This document shows, piece by piece, positions 27,344 through 36,685 of a stretch of DNA of 64,000 nt. The translations under genes were made by a program, and so were the position numbers. Under the pieces are notes generated by a model. The model was not told the DNA's origin. It saw only the letters and a list, made by a program, of their open reading frames with translations, and did no database searches. Where the stretch lies: assembly GCF_000307025.1 (NCBI RefSeq), contig NC_018584.1, positions 1,426,001-1,490,000 of the forward strand, written 5' to 3'. The stretch comes from Listeria monocytogenes ATCC 19117. Its GTDB lineage: Bacteria; Bacillota; Bacilli; Lactobacillales; Listeriaceae. Position 1 is the stretch's first letter; the number at the start of each line of letters is the position of its first letter.

Positions 27344-27727
27344 TTAATCAATTGCAGAAAATCTTACAGTATTTTGTGCTTTTTTCGGTAGTTTATCAAA
27401 AATAAGCTGATAACTATTTTTGATTAAGGCAAATTCAGTTTCTGCTTCCACATCGTAATTTTCATTTATTACAAGTGTAATCCAATGCTTTTTATTTAAA
27501 TGGTAACCTGGTTTTATGCTCAAATATTCATCACGCAACAAATCAATTTTTTCAGGCTGACATTTAACGCTAACATATAAATCCCCGTGATACATATGTA
27601 TGAGCGCAAATATCTTCCCACCAACTGTTAAAGCGTGCGTTTTTTTATCAAACGGAAATGTTTCTTTGGCAGCTTGCAAAGTCAGACAAAGCGCGACTTT
27701 TTCTTGTAAAATTTGTTCGTAATTCAT
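27344..27727 (-). CDS. MmcQ/YjbR family protein
   Basis: A 127-residue protein of the MmcQ/YjbR family (CyaY-like fold). It shows the ETFPFDKKTHALTVGGKIFALIHM N-terminal half, split here as two short beta segments, and the HLNKKHWITL motif. These proteins are suspected to bind DNA, but the function is unsettled. AAGGAGGAGA precedes the ATG. Single gene; the thiT promoter begins just past its stop, and no intrinsic terminator is evident. Confidence 0.8.
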   Translation of the reverse strand: MNYEQILQEKVALCLTLQAAKETFPFDKKTHALTVGGKIFALIHMYHGDLYVSVKCQPEKIDLLRDEYLSIKPGYHLNKKHWITLVINENYDVEAETEFALIKNSYQLIFDKLPKKAQNTVRFSAID

Positions 27728-27866
27728 CCGGCTCTCCTCCTTATTTTGATATTATAACATTTATTTATGTGTGTATGCTTTCTTTGCTACACTAACCATG
27801 TTAAAATAGTAGTAATTGTGCTTTTTCTGATTTCAAGAAGAAGTAACTTAGTATTGGAGGAAGAAA

Positions 27867-29468
27867 ATGTTAACTGTAAATAATGTTGGCTTACGCTACG
27901 GCGATAAAAAGCTATTTGAAGATGTTTCGATTAAATTTTTACCAGGTAACTGTTATGGTCTTATTGGAGCGAATGGTGCTGGTAAATCAACGTTCCTAAA
28001 AGTGCTTTCTGGCGAGCTTGATTCACAAAGTGGTAATGTGCATATTGGTTCAGGTGAGCGTCTAGCTGTCCTTCGCCAAGATCATTTTCAGTATGATAAT
28101 GAACTAGTTCTTAACACAGTAATCATGGGACATGAACGTCTATACAAAATTATGGACGAAAAAAATGCCATTTATATGAAAGAAGATTTCAGTGATGAAG
28201 ATGGTATCCGCGCTGCAGAACTAGAAGGCGAATTTGCTGAATTAGATGGTTGGGAAGCAGAATCTGACGCTGCTGTTTTATTAAACGGCCTAGGTATCCC
28301 TACTGACTTACACGGAAAACTAATGAAAGATTTAACTGGTGGAGAAAAAGTGAAAGTGCTTCTTGCACAAGCTTTATTCGGTAAACCAGATATCTTACTT
28401 CTGGATGAGCCTACCAACCACCTTGACATCCGTGCGATTCACTGGTTAGAAGAATTTTTAATCAACTTTGATAATACTGTTATCGTAGTATCCCATGACC
28501 GTCACTTCTTAAATAAAGTGTGTACGCACATTGCGGATCTTGATTTCAGCAAAATTAAATTATATGTCGGAAACTATGATTTCTGGTATGAATCAAGCCA
28601 ATTAGCTCAAACAATGATGGGCGATCGTAACAAGAAAAAAGAAGAAAAAATGAAAGAATTACAAGACTTTATTGCTCGTTTCAGTGCGAACGCATCGAAA
28701 TCAAAACAAGCAACAAGTCGTAAAAAAATGCTCGAAAAAATCACGCTGGAAGATATTCAACCTTCTAGTCGTCGTTACCCTTTCATTCAGTTCAAACCAG
28801 ACCGTGAAGTTGGAAATGACCTTCTAACAGTAACAAACTTGTCTAAAACAATCGATGGTGTGAAGATTCTTGATAATCTTTCTTTCTCGATTAATCGAAA
28901 TGACAAAGTTGCTTTAGTTGGCGATGATGAGGTTGCTAAAACAGTTCTTTTCCAAATCCTTGCTGGTGAAATGGAACCTGATGAGGGTAGTTATAAATGG
29001 GGAATTACAACAAGCCAAAGCTATTTCCCGAAAGATAACTCAGAGTTCTTTGAAGAAAACGACATGAGTCTTGTAGAATGGTTACGTCAATTCTCTCCAG
29101 AAGATGACAGTGAAGCATTCTTACGCGGCTTCCTTGGTCGTATGCTATTCAGTGGCGATGAAGTACTTAAAAAAGTACGCGTCTTATCTGGTGGAGAAAA
29201 AGTTCGTTGTATGTTATCCAAAATGATGCTTTCAGGTTCTAACGTTCTTTTACTAGACGAACCTACTAACCACTTGGACTTAGAATCCATTACAGCATTG
29301 AATAACGGCTTGGAAGCATTTAAAGGCGCAATGATTTTTGCTTCTCATGATCATCAGTTATTACAAACAATCGCAACGCGCATCATTAACTTATCAAAAG
29401 ACCAATTTTACAATAAAGAAATTTCTTATGATGAGTATCTAAAAGAAGTAATGAACGTAGCAGAATAA
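27867..29468 (+). CDS. ABC-F family ATPase (YkpA/YbiT type)
   Basis: A 533-residue soluble protein with two ATPase domains and no membrane part, the ABC-F layout of ribosome-associated factors. Domain 1 has Walker A GANGAGKST and LTGGEKVK. The linker (about residues 245-300) is Lys-rich. Domain 2 has signature LSGGEKVR and Walker B LLLDEP, but its Walker A reads GDDEVAKT (residues 352-359), with Ala where the invariant Gly should be. This resembles Bacillus YkpA and E. coli YbiT. It may act in translation control; antibiotic resistance is not implied. Ribosome site TTGGAGGAAG. Confidence 0.88.
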   Translation: MLTVNNVGLRYGDKKLFEDVSIKFLPGNCYGLIGANGAGKSTFLKVLSGELDSQSGNVHIGSGERLAVLRQDHFQYDNELVLNTVIMGHERLYKIMDEKNAIYMKEDFSDEDGIRAAELEGEFAELDGWEAESDAAVLLNGLGIPTDLHGKLMKDLTGGEKVKVLLAQALFGKPDILLLDEPTNHLDIRAIHWLEEFLINFDNTVIVVSHDRHFLNKVCTHIADLDFSKIKLYVGNYDFWYESSQLAQTMMGDRNKKKEEKMKELQDFIARFSANASKSKQATSRKKMLEKITLEDIQPSSRRYPFIQFKPDREVGNDLLTVTNLSKTIDGVKILDNLSFSINRNDKVALVGDDEVAKTVLFQILAGEMEPDEGSYKWGITTSQSYFPKDNSEFFEENDMSLVEWLRQFSPEDDSEAFLRGFLGRMLFSGDEVLKKVRVLSGGEKVRCMLSKMMLSGSNVLLLDEPTNHLDLESITALNNGLEAFKGAMIFASHDHQLLQTIATRIINLSKDQFYNKEISYDEYLKEVMNVAE

Positions 29469-29473
29469 TGACA

Positions 29474-29508
29474 AAAAAACAATATCCCATTTTCGGGATA
29501 TTGTTTTT
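29474..29508. terminator. Bidirectional terminator after the ABC-F gene
   Basis: AAAACAATATCCC pairs with GGGATATTGTTTT around a six-base loop with A/T tracts on both sides. It serves the ABC-F gene and the converging gene ending at 29507. Confidence 0.92.
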
Positions 29509-30157
29509 ATTTTAGTTCGATTTTGCCAGTTTCTGTCGTGATTGGTGTGGATGAATCTTTCAGATAGCTTAGAAAACTATAAGAAATCCATGAAATATCA
29601 GAAACTTTGTCTAAATTATCTACGGGAAAAACGATTTTTCCTTTGGCAGTTTCGCCAGGCTTAATTTCAGTTGTATCAAAATTAGATAAAACAGCGTCTC
29701 CTCCATTTAAATCTAACTTGTTTGCCTCTAGTTGTCCTTGGTTTGGATAGGTTTCGAGAGTTTTAACTGCATTGTTGGTAATTTCTAAAGCGATAGTAAT
29801 ACTACCGTCTACTGGCTTACTTGCGGATGTTGAATAAGTTTCTTTTTTTTCGACCGTCACAGTAGTGATTTTTTTCTTAATATTATCTGCGGAATCTTCA
29901 AAGTTAACTTTATACGTCTTCGTTTCTTCTGGGGTAGCTTGACTTGTTCCTTTAGAAGAATAATTAAACACATCATTTTGTACTTGCTGATAATGTGAAA
30001 AACTAACAATGATACCAATAATGGAGCCAACCATTAATAACATCCCTGCACTAGTTAAAATAGCTCCAATCTTCCGTCTGGCTGGGAAAAATAAAATTAC
30101 GATACCTGCGATAAAAATTAAGAAAGCACATATTCCGGCAATGATCCAAATTTCCAT
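29507..30157 (-). CDS. Membrane-anchored protein with extracytoplasmic immunoglobulin-like domain
   Basis: A 216-residue protein with two N-terminal membrane helices (about residues 5-25 and 32-55) and a soluble C-terminal domain of about 150 residues rich in beta strands (TIALEITNNAVKTLETYP, IKPGETAKGKIVFPV). The pattern resembles DUF4352-type domains. I do not know its function. It lies 52 bp after the flavoprotein gene on the same strand and may share its sigma-B transcript. Its architecture is like that of the gene at 61224. Confidence 0.7.
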   Translation of the reverse strand: MEIWIIAGICAFLIFIAGIVILFFPARRKIGAILTSAGMLLMVGSIIGIIVSFSHYQQVQNDVFNYSSKGTSQATPEETKTYKVNFEDSADNIKKKITTVTVEKKETYSTSASKPVDGSITIALEITNNAVKTLETYPNQGQLEANKLDLNGGDAVLSNFDTTEIKPGETAKGKIVFPVDNLDKVSDISWISYSFLSYLKDSSTPITTETGKIELK

Positions 30158-30209
30158 CTTATTTGCTCCTTTTATGCGAATTTCTCCCTCACTATAACAT
30201 ATTTAGCCT

Positions 30210-31550
30210 CTAGTTCAAAGCAGTTAAGTCACTTGCTGGAGATGGATAGGCAAATATAACAGATTGTAAATCAGCCAAAGTTAGATTAGCTTTCATTAAG
30301 ATGGCAACGTAATTTATCATATAATCTGCTTCTTCACTAAGAAAATGAGCGCCTTTGATTTGCCCCGACTCTCTATCTTCAATGATTTTTGCGAGCGCAA
30401 TTTGTTCATTGGTTCGTTTATAAGTATACCAATTTGTTGTGTCGTGATTTTTAATTTGATATTTTTCTGGATGCGCTTTTGCTTCTTCTGCGCTTATACC
30501 AATGCTTGCCAGTTTGGGGCTCGTAAAAACGACGCTTGGTATTGCTGGATAAATCATTTTTTCGTCGCCGCCAATGACATTTTTAGCAACAAATGCTGCT
30601 TCCATGCTGACAACGGGTGTTAAAGGTGCTCCTTTTGTTGCCGCGACATCGCCACATGCGTAGATATGAGGGTTATTAGTGGTTTGAAGTTTTTCATTAA
30701 CGATAATGCCTTTTTTAGTGTAGTCAATGTTGGCATTTTCCAATGATAAATGCGCGATATTTGGTTTTCTACCAGTTGCCCCAATAATTAAATCTGTCTG
30801 TAATGAAAATCCATCTTTGCCATGAATATGCAGTTTTTCCCCCTTATTTTCAACCTTCGTAATATCTGTGTCAAAATGGAAATGGATACCTTCTTCTTTC
30901 ATATTGGACACTAATGCAGCCACGAAATCAGGATCAAATTTTTTTAAAGGTTCACTATTATGGTGGATAATATGCACTTCTCTCCCTGTTGCGAGTGCTA
31001 TGGAGGCAAATTCAAATGAAATATAGCCACCACCAATAAACACGACAGAATCAGGGAGTTTTTCAAGTGATAAAAAATCATCACTGGTTTGAATGTATTC
31101 TTGCCCTTCTACTTTTAACGTGCTTGGTGTTGCTCCTGTTGCGATGACAATTTTATTAGCTTGTATTAAATCATCGCCGACTTGTAAGGAATGGGAATCT
31201 TGGAAACTAGCTGCACCAAAGAATGTTTCAATCCCGGCTTCTTGAAAGTTTTCCAAACGACTTTCTGGCACATTCTCAACAAAAGTTTCTTTAAATGCCA
31301 TTAAATCTGTCCAGCTAATTGTCGCTGCTTGCTTAATACCTTTGCCGCGAAGTCTGGTAGAAAGATTTCTTGCTTCTCTTGCTCCGACGAGAACTTTTTT
31401 AGGGTCGCATCCTCTGAGGACACACGTTCCACCCCAACTCCGCTCCTCTACAATTGCTACTTTTAATCCAGCTGCCTGTGCTTCAAATGCTACCGTTGTA
31501 CCACTTGCGCCACTTCCGATTATTACTACATCATATGTAAATTTTGCCAT
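30210..31550 (-). CDS. FAD-dependent pyridine nucleotide-disulfide oxidoreductase (glutathione reductase-like)
   Basis: A 446-residue flavoenzyme. The FAD site GSGASG (12-17), redox pair Cys43-Cys48 in GGTCVLRGCDPKK, NAD(P) site GGGYISFE and second FAD motif IYACGDVA are all present. The usual C-terminal His-Pro-Thr-x-x-Glu dyad is replaced by YPSPASD, so it is not a standard glutathione reductase. It is often annotated as glutathione reductase in Listeria. A sigma-B promoter precedes it, pointing to general stress. Substrate unknown. Confidence 0.85.
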   Translation of the reverse strand: MAKFTYDVVIIGSGASGTTVAFEAQAAGLKVAIVEERSWGGTCVLRGCDPKKVLVGAREARNLSTRLRGKGIKQAATISWTDLMAFKETFVENVPESRLENFQEAGIETFFGAASFQDSHSLQVGDDLIQANKIVIATGATPSTLKVEGQEYIQTSDDFLSLEKLPDSVVFIGGGYISFEFASIALATGREVHIIHHNSEPLKKFDPDFVAALVSNMKEEGIHFHFDTDITKVENKGEKLHIHGKDGFSLQTDLIIGATGRKPNIAHLSLENANIDYTKKGIIVNEKLQTTNNPHIYACGDVAATKGAPLTPVVSMEAAFVAKNVIGGDEKMIYPAIPSVVFTSPKLASIGISAEEAKAHPEKYQIKNHDTTNWYTYKRTNEQIALAKIIEDRESGQIKGAHFLSEEADYMINYVAILMKANLTLADLQSVIFAYPSPASDLTALN

Positions 31551-31574
31551 TTAAATCACTCCTTCCTAGCTTGT

Positions 31575-31600
31575 TTTCCCGTCTGATTTCACTTTCAAAC
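31575..31600 (-). promoter_or_regulatory. Sigma-B promoter of the flavoprotein gene
   Basis: On the minus strand GTTTGA (31600-31595) and GGGAAA (31580-31575) with a 14-bp spacer match the sigma-B consensus. The -35 directly abuts the T-run of the upstream rnjB terminator. Confidence 0.85.
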
Positions 31601-31634
31601 GAAAAAAACTGCCACACACGAATGTGTAGCAGTT
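31601..31634 (-). terminator. Terminator of asd-dapG-dapA-rnjB
   Basis: On the minus strand AACTGCTACACA pairs with TGTGTGGCAGTT (one G-T) around a four-base loop, followed by seven T residues. Confidence 0.9.
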
Positions 31635-31638
31635 CATT

Positions 31639-33306
31639 CTAGACTTCCATAATAATTGGTAAAATCATTGGACGTCGTTTTGTTTGTTCAAATAAGTAGC
31701 GATTTAATTGGTCACGAATGTCTTGTTTTAATTTCGCCCATTCAAAGCCGGTTTCTTGAAGATTTTTTTCAACAATTTTTGTAACAACTTTGGAAGATTC
31801 TTCAATCAAATGTTCTGATTCTCTCACATAAATAAAGCCACGTGAAATGATTTCTGGTCCTGAAGTAATGGTTTTTGATTTACGATTAAGTGTTACTACA
31901 ACAATGAAAATCCCGTCTTCTGAGAGCAATTTACGGTCGCGTAGCACGATGTTACCAACATCACCAACACCTAAACCATCAATTAAAGTATTACCAGAGT
32001 ATACGCGATTACCAGCTGTCATTTTATCATTTTTATATTCTAAAATTTCACCTTTACCTACGATAAATACTTCTGATTTTGCCATACCAACTTCATGAGC
32101 TAATTTAGCGTGACTGATTAACATGCGATATTCTCCGTGAACTGGAACAAAATATCTTGGTTTTAATAAGTTAATCATTAATTTTAAATCTTCTTGGCTT
32201 GCATGGCCAGAGATGAATAGATTGTTACTCATAGTGAGCACTTTCGCGCCTGCTTTATAGAGCATATCCATTGTTTTAGCCATCATTGTTTCAAGAGATG
32301 GTGATGGCGTCGTCGTAATGTAAACAGTATCACCAGGTTTGATGTTGAATTGTGGATGATTTCCTTTAGTCATTAATTGTAATGATTGAATTGGTTCTCC
32401 TAGATTACCTGTTTCAATAATAGTAATTTCGTCATCGCTATATTTTTTAAGTTCTTTTAACGGAACAATTAAGTCTTCTTCAATGACGATTTTACCTAAA
32501 CTGCCAGCAATTTCGAAAACGCGCTCTAATTCTTTACCAACAATAGCGACTTTACGTTTGGTTGCAACGGATGCATCGAGTACTTGTTGTAAGCGAATTA
32601 AATTAGAAGCTACACAAGCAACGATAATTCTGCCATCTGCCATTCTAAAAGCATGTCTGATCTCTTCTTCAATTAAACTATCGCTAGACGTTGTTCCAGG
32701 GTGCTCAGCCTCTGAACTATCTGAAAGTAAAGCTAGTACCCCTTTTTCGCCAAATTCTGCAATGTGGCTTAAATCAGAAGCATAGCCGTCCTTCGCTGAT
32801 TGATCGAATTTGAAATCCCCTGTATAAACAATAGATCCTTCGCTTGTTTCAAGAACAATCCCAACAGAATCAGGAATAGTGTGCGTTGTACGGAAAAAGG
32901 AAACATCAATTTTTGAAAAGGATAAAGTTGTTTCTTCGTTAACGACATGGAAATTCTTGAAGCGTAGTTTACGGTGTTCTTTAAGTGCTGATTTTGCCAG
33001 TGCTATCGTTAATTCTGTACCATAAACTGGTGCTTTGATTTTTTGAAGCAAGTATGGCAATGCTCCAATTGCATCTTCGTGACCGTGTGTTAGGAAAACA
33101 GCTTTTACACGATCTTTATTTTCTTCTAAATATTTGAAATCTGGAATAACAATATCAATTCCTAGTAATTCATTTTCTGGGAACATTAAGCCCGCATCTA
33201 ATATAAAGATATCTTCGTCTATTTCTACTACATATAAATTTTTGCCACTTTCATCGACACCGCCGAGTGGAATGATTTTTATGTTTTTCGCTTTTTTTAT
33301 TGTCAA
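31639..33306 (-). CDS. rnjB: Ribonuclease J2-type metallo-beta-lactamase RNase
   Basis: A 555-residue beta-CASP RNase of the J family, used in mRNA decay and 5' processing in complex with RNase J1. The first metal motif reads HGHEDA (His74, His76, Asp78, Ala79), so the last His of HxHxDH is lost. This is a J2-like change expected to weaken catalysis. TGDFKFD, SGHASQEDL and PVHGEYRM are present. The order asd-dapG-dapA-rnjB is the same as in Bacillus, supporting rnjB over rnjA. The start is TTG with AGGAGGT seven bases upstream. Confidence 0.9.
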   Translation of the reverse strand: MTIKKAKNIKIIPLGGVDESGKNLYVVEIDEDIFILDAGLMFPENELLGIDIVIPDFKYLEENKDRVKAVFLTHGHEDAIGALPYLLQKIKAPVYGTELTIALAKSALKEHRKLRFKNFHVVNEETTLSFSKIDVSFFRTTHTIPDSVGIVLETSEGSIVYTGDFKFDQSAKDGYASDLSHIAEFGEKGVLALLSDSSEAEHPGTTSSDSLIEEEIRHAFRMADGRIIVACVASNLIRLQQVLDASVATKRKVAIVGKELERVFEIAGSLGKIVIEEDLIVPLKELKKYSDDEITIIETGNLGEPIQSLQLMTKGNHPQFNIKPGDTVYITTTPSPSLETMMAKTMDMLYKAGAKVLTMSNNLFISGHASQEDLKLMINLLKPRYFVPVHGEYRMLISHAKLAHEVGMAKSEVFIVGKGEILEYKNDKMTAGNRVYSGNTLIDGLGVGDVGNIVLRDRKLLSEDGIFIVVVTLNRKSKTITSGPEIISRGFIYVRESEHLIEESSKVVTKIVEKNLQETGFEWAKLKQDIRDQLNRYLFEQTKRRPMILPIIMEV

Positions 33307-33325
33307 AGCGTAGACCTCCTTTGAA

Positions 33326-34207
33326 CTATTTAGAAAGTCCTTCTAATATAGCTTGTAATTTCGTTCCTTGTTCAGCATTCAAATCTACAAGTGGTAGTCT
33401 TACAGGCCCAACGCTAATGCCTTGTTGATTGAGTAAATATTTTGTCGGTGCTGGGTTTGGTACAGAGAATAAACCGTTCATGAGTGGCAATAATTCTCGG
33501 TGGATTTGAGCAGCTTTTTGAACTTCTCCACGCTCAAATGCTTGAATCATTTCTTGCATTTCATTTCCTACAACATGGCTAGCAACAGAAATAACGCCGT
33601 TTCCACCAACTGCAAGGATTGGTAAAGTTAAGCTATCATCCCCACTGTATACTTGGAAATCGTCTGAGGTTTCAGCAATGATTTTACTTATATTATCCAA
33701 GTTACCGCTAGATTCTTTTACACCAACAATATTAGGTAATTTTGCTAGGCGGATAATTGTTTCTGGCTCGATATTAACCACACTACGACCCGGAATATTA
33801 TAGATAACTACAGGTAAATCAGAAGCTTCAGAAACCGCAGCAAAGTGCGCGTATAACCCATCTTGATTTGGTTTATTGTAATACGGTGCAACGATTAAAA
33901 CAGCGTCAATTCCACCGAGTTCAGCAACTTCTTTTGTAAAAGCAATTGTTTCAGCTGTGTTATTGGAGCCTGTTCCAGCAATTAATTTTGCACGTCCGTC
34001 ATTTGTTTCAATTACTTGGCGGAATAATTTTATTTTTTCATCATGGGATAAAGTTGGAGATTCGCCAGTTGTTCCAGCGATTACTAAACCGTCTGAGCCA
34101 TTTTTGATTAAGTGATTCACGAGATGATGAATTCTTTTTTTGCATACTTTATCTTTCTCTGGGTGAATTGGTGTCACCATTGCTGTAATTACTTTCCCTA
34201 AATCCAT
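33326..34207 (-). CDS. dapA: 4-hydroxy-tetrahydrodipicolinate synthase
   Basis: A 293-residue aldolase-type lyase joining pyruvate and aspartate semialdehyde, the first committed step toward diaminopimelate and lysine. Active-site elements are GTTGESPTL, the Tyr in VIYNIPGRS and the Schiff-base Lys in VGVKESSGN. AAGGAGGAAATG precedes the ATG. It follows dapG by 14 bp. Confidence 0.96.
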   Translation of the reverse strand: MDLGKVITAMVTPIHPEKDKVCKKRIHHLVNHLIKNGSDGLVIAGTTGESPTLSHDEKIKLFRQVIETNDGRAKLIAGTGSNNTAETIAFTKEVAELGGIDAVLIVAPYYNKPNQDGLYAHFAAVSEASDLPVVIYNIPGRSVVNIEPETIIRLAKLPNIVGVKESSGNLDNISKIIAETSDDFQVYSGDDSLTLPILAVGGNGVISVASHVVGNEMQEMIQAFERGEVQKAAQIHRELLPLMNGLFSVPNPAPTKYLLNQQGISVGPVRLPLVDLNAEQGTKLQAILEGLSK

Positions 34208-34221
34208 CTTTCATTTCCTCC

Positions 34222-35433
34222 TTACTTAATTTCCAAACAAAATACGTCATGAAGGGCATTGACTGCTGAAATTAAGTCCTCTTCTTTTACTAATACCCAA
34301 ATAGTAGTATGACTATCCGCTGATTGTAAAATAGGGATATTTTTTTCAGATAATGCGCCAACGATTTTTGCAGTAACACCGGGAACGCCTGTGATTCCGG
34401 CGCCAACAATAGAAACTTTCGCACAAGCTTGTCGTACAGTTGTTTGTAAGTCTGCATCTTCTAATAGTTGTTTTACTACATGAGATTTTTCTTCTGGCAC
34501 CGTAAAAATGACAGAGTTGGTAGAGATGTTAATGAAATCAAGGCTGATTCCTGCATCTGCTAATATTTTAAAAGCGAGTTGTTGCGCTTTTACCGTATCT
34601 GTTTGTACGGATATTTGTGTTAAATTGGTTACATGTGCTACACCGGTTACTATTCGTTCTTTCACGTCAAAATGATCTGAATCATTGGTTAATGAAGTAA
34701 CAAGTGTTCCAGTGCTTTCCAAATAAGTAGAACGGATTCGCATAGGGATTTTTGCTGTCATCGCGATTTCGACTGCACGTGGATGGATAACTTTTGCTCC
34801 TTGGTAAGCCATATTACTTACTTCGTTATAGCTTACTTGTGGAAGTGAACGTGCGTGTTCTACAATACGTGGATCGGCTGTCATCATTCCATCTACATCT
34901 GTAAAGATATCAATATAGTCTGCTTGTAACGAAACTCCTAGAGCCGCTGCGGATGTATCACTTCCTCCGCGTCCTAATGTGGAAATATCCCCATTTGCAG
35001 TAATACCTTGGAAGCCAGCAACTACAGCTACATCAAGGTTCGTTAATGCATCTTTCAAACGAGCTGTATCCACTTCTGTGATTTTTGCATTTAAATGGTC
35101 GTCTGATGTAATGATGCCTGCTTGACCACCAGAAAACGCCTCTGCTTTAATATTTGCTTCTTTTAACATATTGGTAAATACAGATGCTGAAATAGTTTCG
35201 CCTACAGAGAGTAAAGTATCTTGTTCTCTTGCTGTTAGCTTTGTATTTTTAGCACCAATAAGTTCTAATAGTGTGTCTGTCGCATAAGGATCTCCGTATC
35301 TACCAATGGCTGAAACGACAACAACAACTTTATATCCTTCTTTTAGTACTTGTTTGATATGATTGAATGCCATCAAACGTGATTTTTCATTTTGTACGGA
35401 TGTTCCGCCAAATTTTTGGACAATAATTTTCAT
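34222..35433 (-). CDS. dapG: Aspartate kinase (DapG-type)
   Basis: A 403-residue aspartokinase, first enzyme of the aspartate pathway. The kinase start motif VQKFGGTSVQ and LGRGGSDTSA are clear. Two ACT domains occupy the last 140 residues (VTNLTQISVQTD, VSIVGAGITGVPGVTAKI). The neighbours asd, dapA and rnjB match Bacillus dapG, the diaminopimelate-sensitive kinase. That regulatory property is inferred from synteny. It lies 11 bp after asd. Confidence 0.9.
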   Translation of the reverse strand: MKIIVQKFGGTSVQNEKSRLMAFNHIKQVLKEGYKVVVVVSAIGRYGDPYATDTLLELIGAKNTKLTAREQDTLLSVGETISASVFTNMLKEANIKAEAFSGGQAGIITSDDHLNAKITEVDTARLKDALTNLDVAVVAGFQGITANGDISTLGRGGSDTSAAALGVSLQADYIDIFTDVDGMMTADPRIVEHARSLPQVSYNEVSNMAYQGAKVIHPRAVEIAMTAKIPMRIRSTYLESTGTLVTSLTNDSDHFDVKERIVTGVAHVTNLTQISVQTDTVKAQQLAFKILADAGISLDFINISTNSVIFTVPEEKSHVVKQLLEDADLQTTVRQACAKVSIVGAGITGVPGVTAKIVGALSEKNIPILQSADSHTTIWVLVKEEDLISAVNALHDVFCLEIK

Positions 35434-35444
35434 TACTTACACCT

Positions 35445-36488
35445 CTAAATAATCGCTAGTTTAACTAAACTTTCAGCTATTTGAATCGAATTCCATGCGG
35501 CACCTTTTAGTAAGTTGTCAGAAACAATCCACATATGAAAACCTTTAGGATCGTCAATGTCAGCACGAATACGACCAACGAAGACTTCCTTCTTACCTGC
35601 AGCTTGAACAGCTTGTGGGTAAACTTGATTTGCTGGGTCATCTTCTAGGACAATACCAGGTGCGTTTTTTAGTTCATTTTGGATTTCTTTAGCAGTTATG
35701 CCTTCTTTATCCACTTCGATATAAACACTTTCAGAGTGTCCGCTAACTACTGGGATACGAACGCACGTAGCAGAAACTTTTATTGTGTTGTCTTCCATGA
35801 TTTTTTTTGTTTCATTGATCATTTTCATTTCTTCGTATGTATAGTCATTCTCTGTGAAAACGTCAATTTGTGGCAATGCATTAAAAGCAATTGGATAATG
35901 TTTTTTGTCCCCTTTAACGGGCATGATTTGTGGAGTGAATTCTTTGTTATCTAAAACTGCTCTGCTACCATCTTTTAATTCTTGAATCGCGCTTACACCA
36001 GAGCCAGAAACAGCTTGATAAGTGGAAACAATAATACGATTTAAGCCGAATGCTTCTCGAATCGGTTCGAGGGCTGCTACCATCTGAATAGTGGAACAGT
36101 TAGGATTAGCAATAATACCCTTATGTGAGAAAAGTGCTTTTTCATTCACTTCTGGAACGACTAAAGGAACTGTTGGATCCATACGATATGCACTCGTGTT
36201 ATCAATAACGATAGCTCCACGTTTAACTGCTTCTTTCGCAAGTGCTTTCGATACAGAACCACCAGCGCTAAATAAAGCGATATCTACGCCTTCAAAACTT
36301 TCAGGTGTGGCTTCTTGAATAGTTACTTCTTCACCACGGAAGGATAGTTTTTTTCCAGCAGAACGAATAGAAGACAAGAATGAAACTTGCTTTATCTTAA
36401 AAGTCGCCGCCTCTTCTAGTAATTCAATCATTTGGGTACCAACTGCACCAGTTGCACCTACAACTGCGACATGATAGCTTTTTGTCAT
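35445..36488 (-). CDS. asd: Aspartate-semialdehyde dehydrogenase
   Basis: A 347-residue NADPH enzyme converting aspartyl phosphate to the semialdehyde used for lysine, threonine, methionine and cell wall. Motifs are [10 protein letters not shown] for NADP, the catalytic Cys in NPNCSTIQM and the His in [10 protein letters not shown]. Ribosome site GAAGGAGGAA. An extended -10 (TGGTATGAT on the minus strand, about 36574-36582) lies about 90 bp upstream. No lysine riboswitch was seen. Confidence 0.95.
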   Translation of the reverse strand: MTKSYHVAVVGATGAVGTQMIELLEEAATFKIKQVSFLSSIRSAGKKLSFRGEEVTIQEATPESFEGVDIALFSAGGSVSKALAKEAVKRGAIVIDNTSAYRMDPTVPLVVPEVNEKALFSHKGIIANPNCSTIQMVAALEPIREAFGLNRIIVSTYQAVSGSGVSAIQELKDGSRAVLDNKEFTPQIMPVKGDKKHYPIAFNALPQIDVFTENDYTYEEMKMINETKKIMEDNTIKVSATCVRIPVVSGHSESVYIEVDKEGITAKEIQNELKNAPGIVLEDDPANQVYPQAVQAAGKKEVFVGRIRADIDDPKGFHMWIVSDNLLKGAAWNSIQIAESLVKLAII

Positions 36489-36644
36489 AGTTTACAATTC
36501 CTCCTTCAATTTAATCCTCGTATTCCTGCCTAAAAACAGAAATCTGGTTAATTTTACACTTACTTTATCATACCATAAACAAAGCCTTTTCGCAGTTTTT
36601 TCTACGCATTAGCAACTATTTTTTTAAATTGTTTGTTAGTTTGA

Positions 36645-36683
36645 AATAAAAAAACCACTTCCAAATAAATGAAAGTGGTTTTT
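36645..36683 (-). terminator. pbp terminator
   Basis: On the minus strand AAAAACCACTT pairs with AAGTGGTTTTT around a 12-base loop, followed by TTATTT. Confidence 0.85.
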
Positions 36684-36685
36684 GA

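Noticed and set aside
36489-36620. Lysine riboswitch upstream of asd
   Set aside because: The leader is only about 100 bases and shows no L-box motifs.
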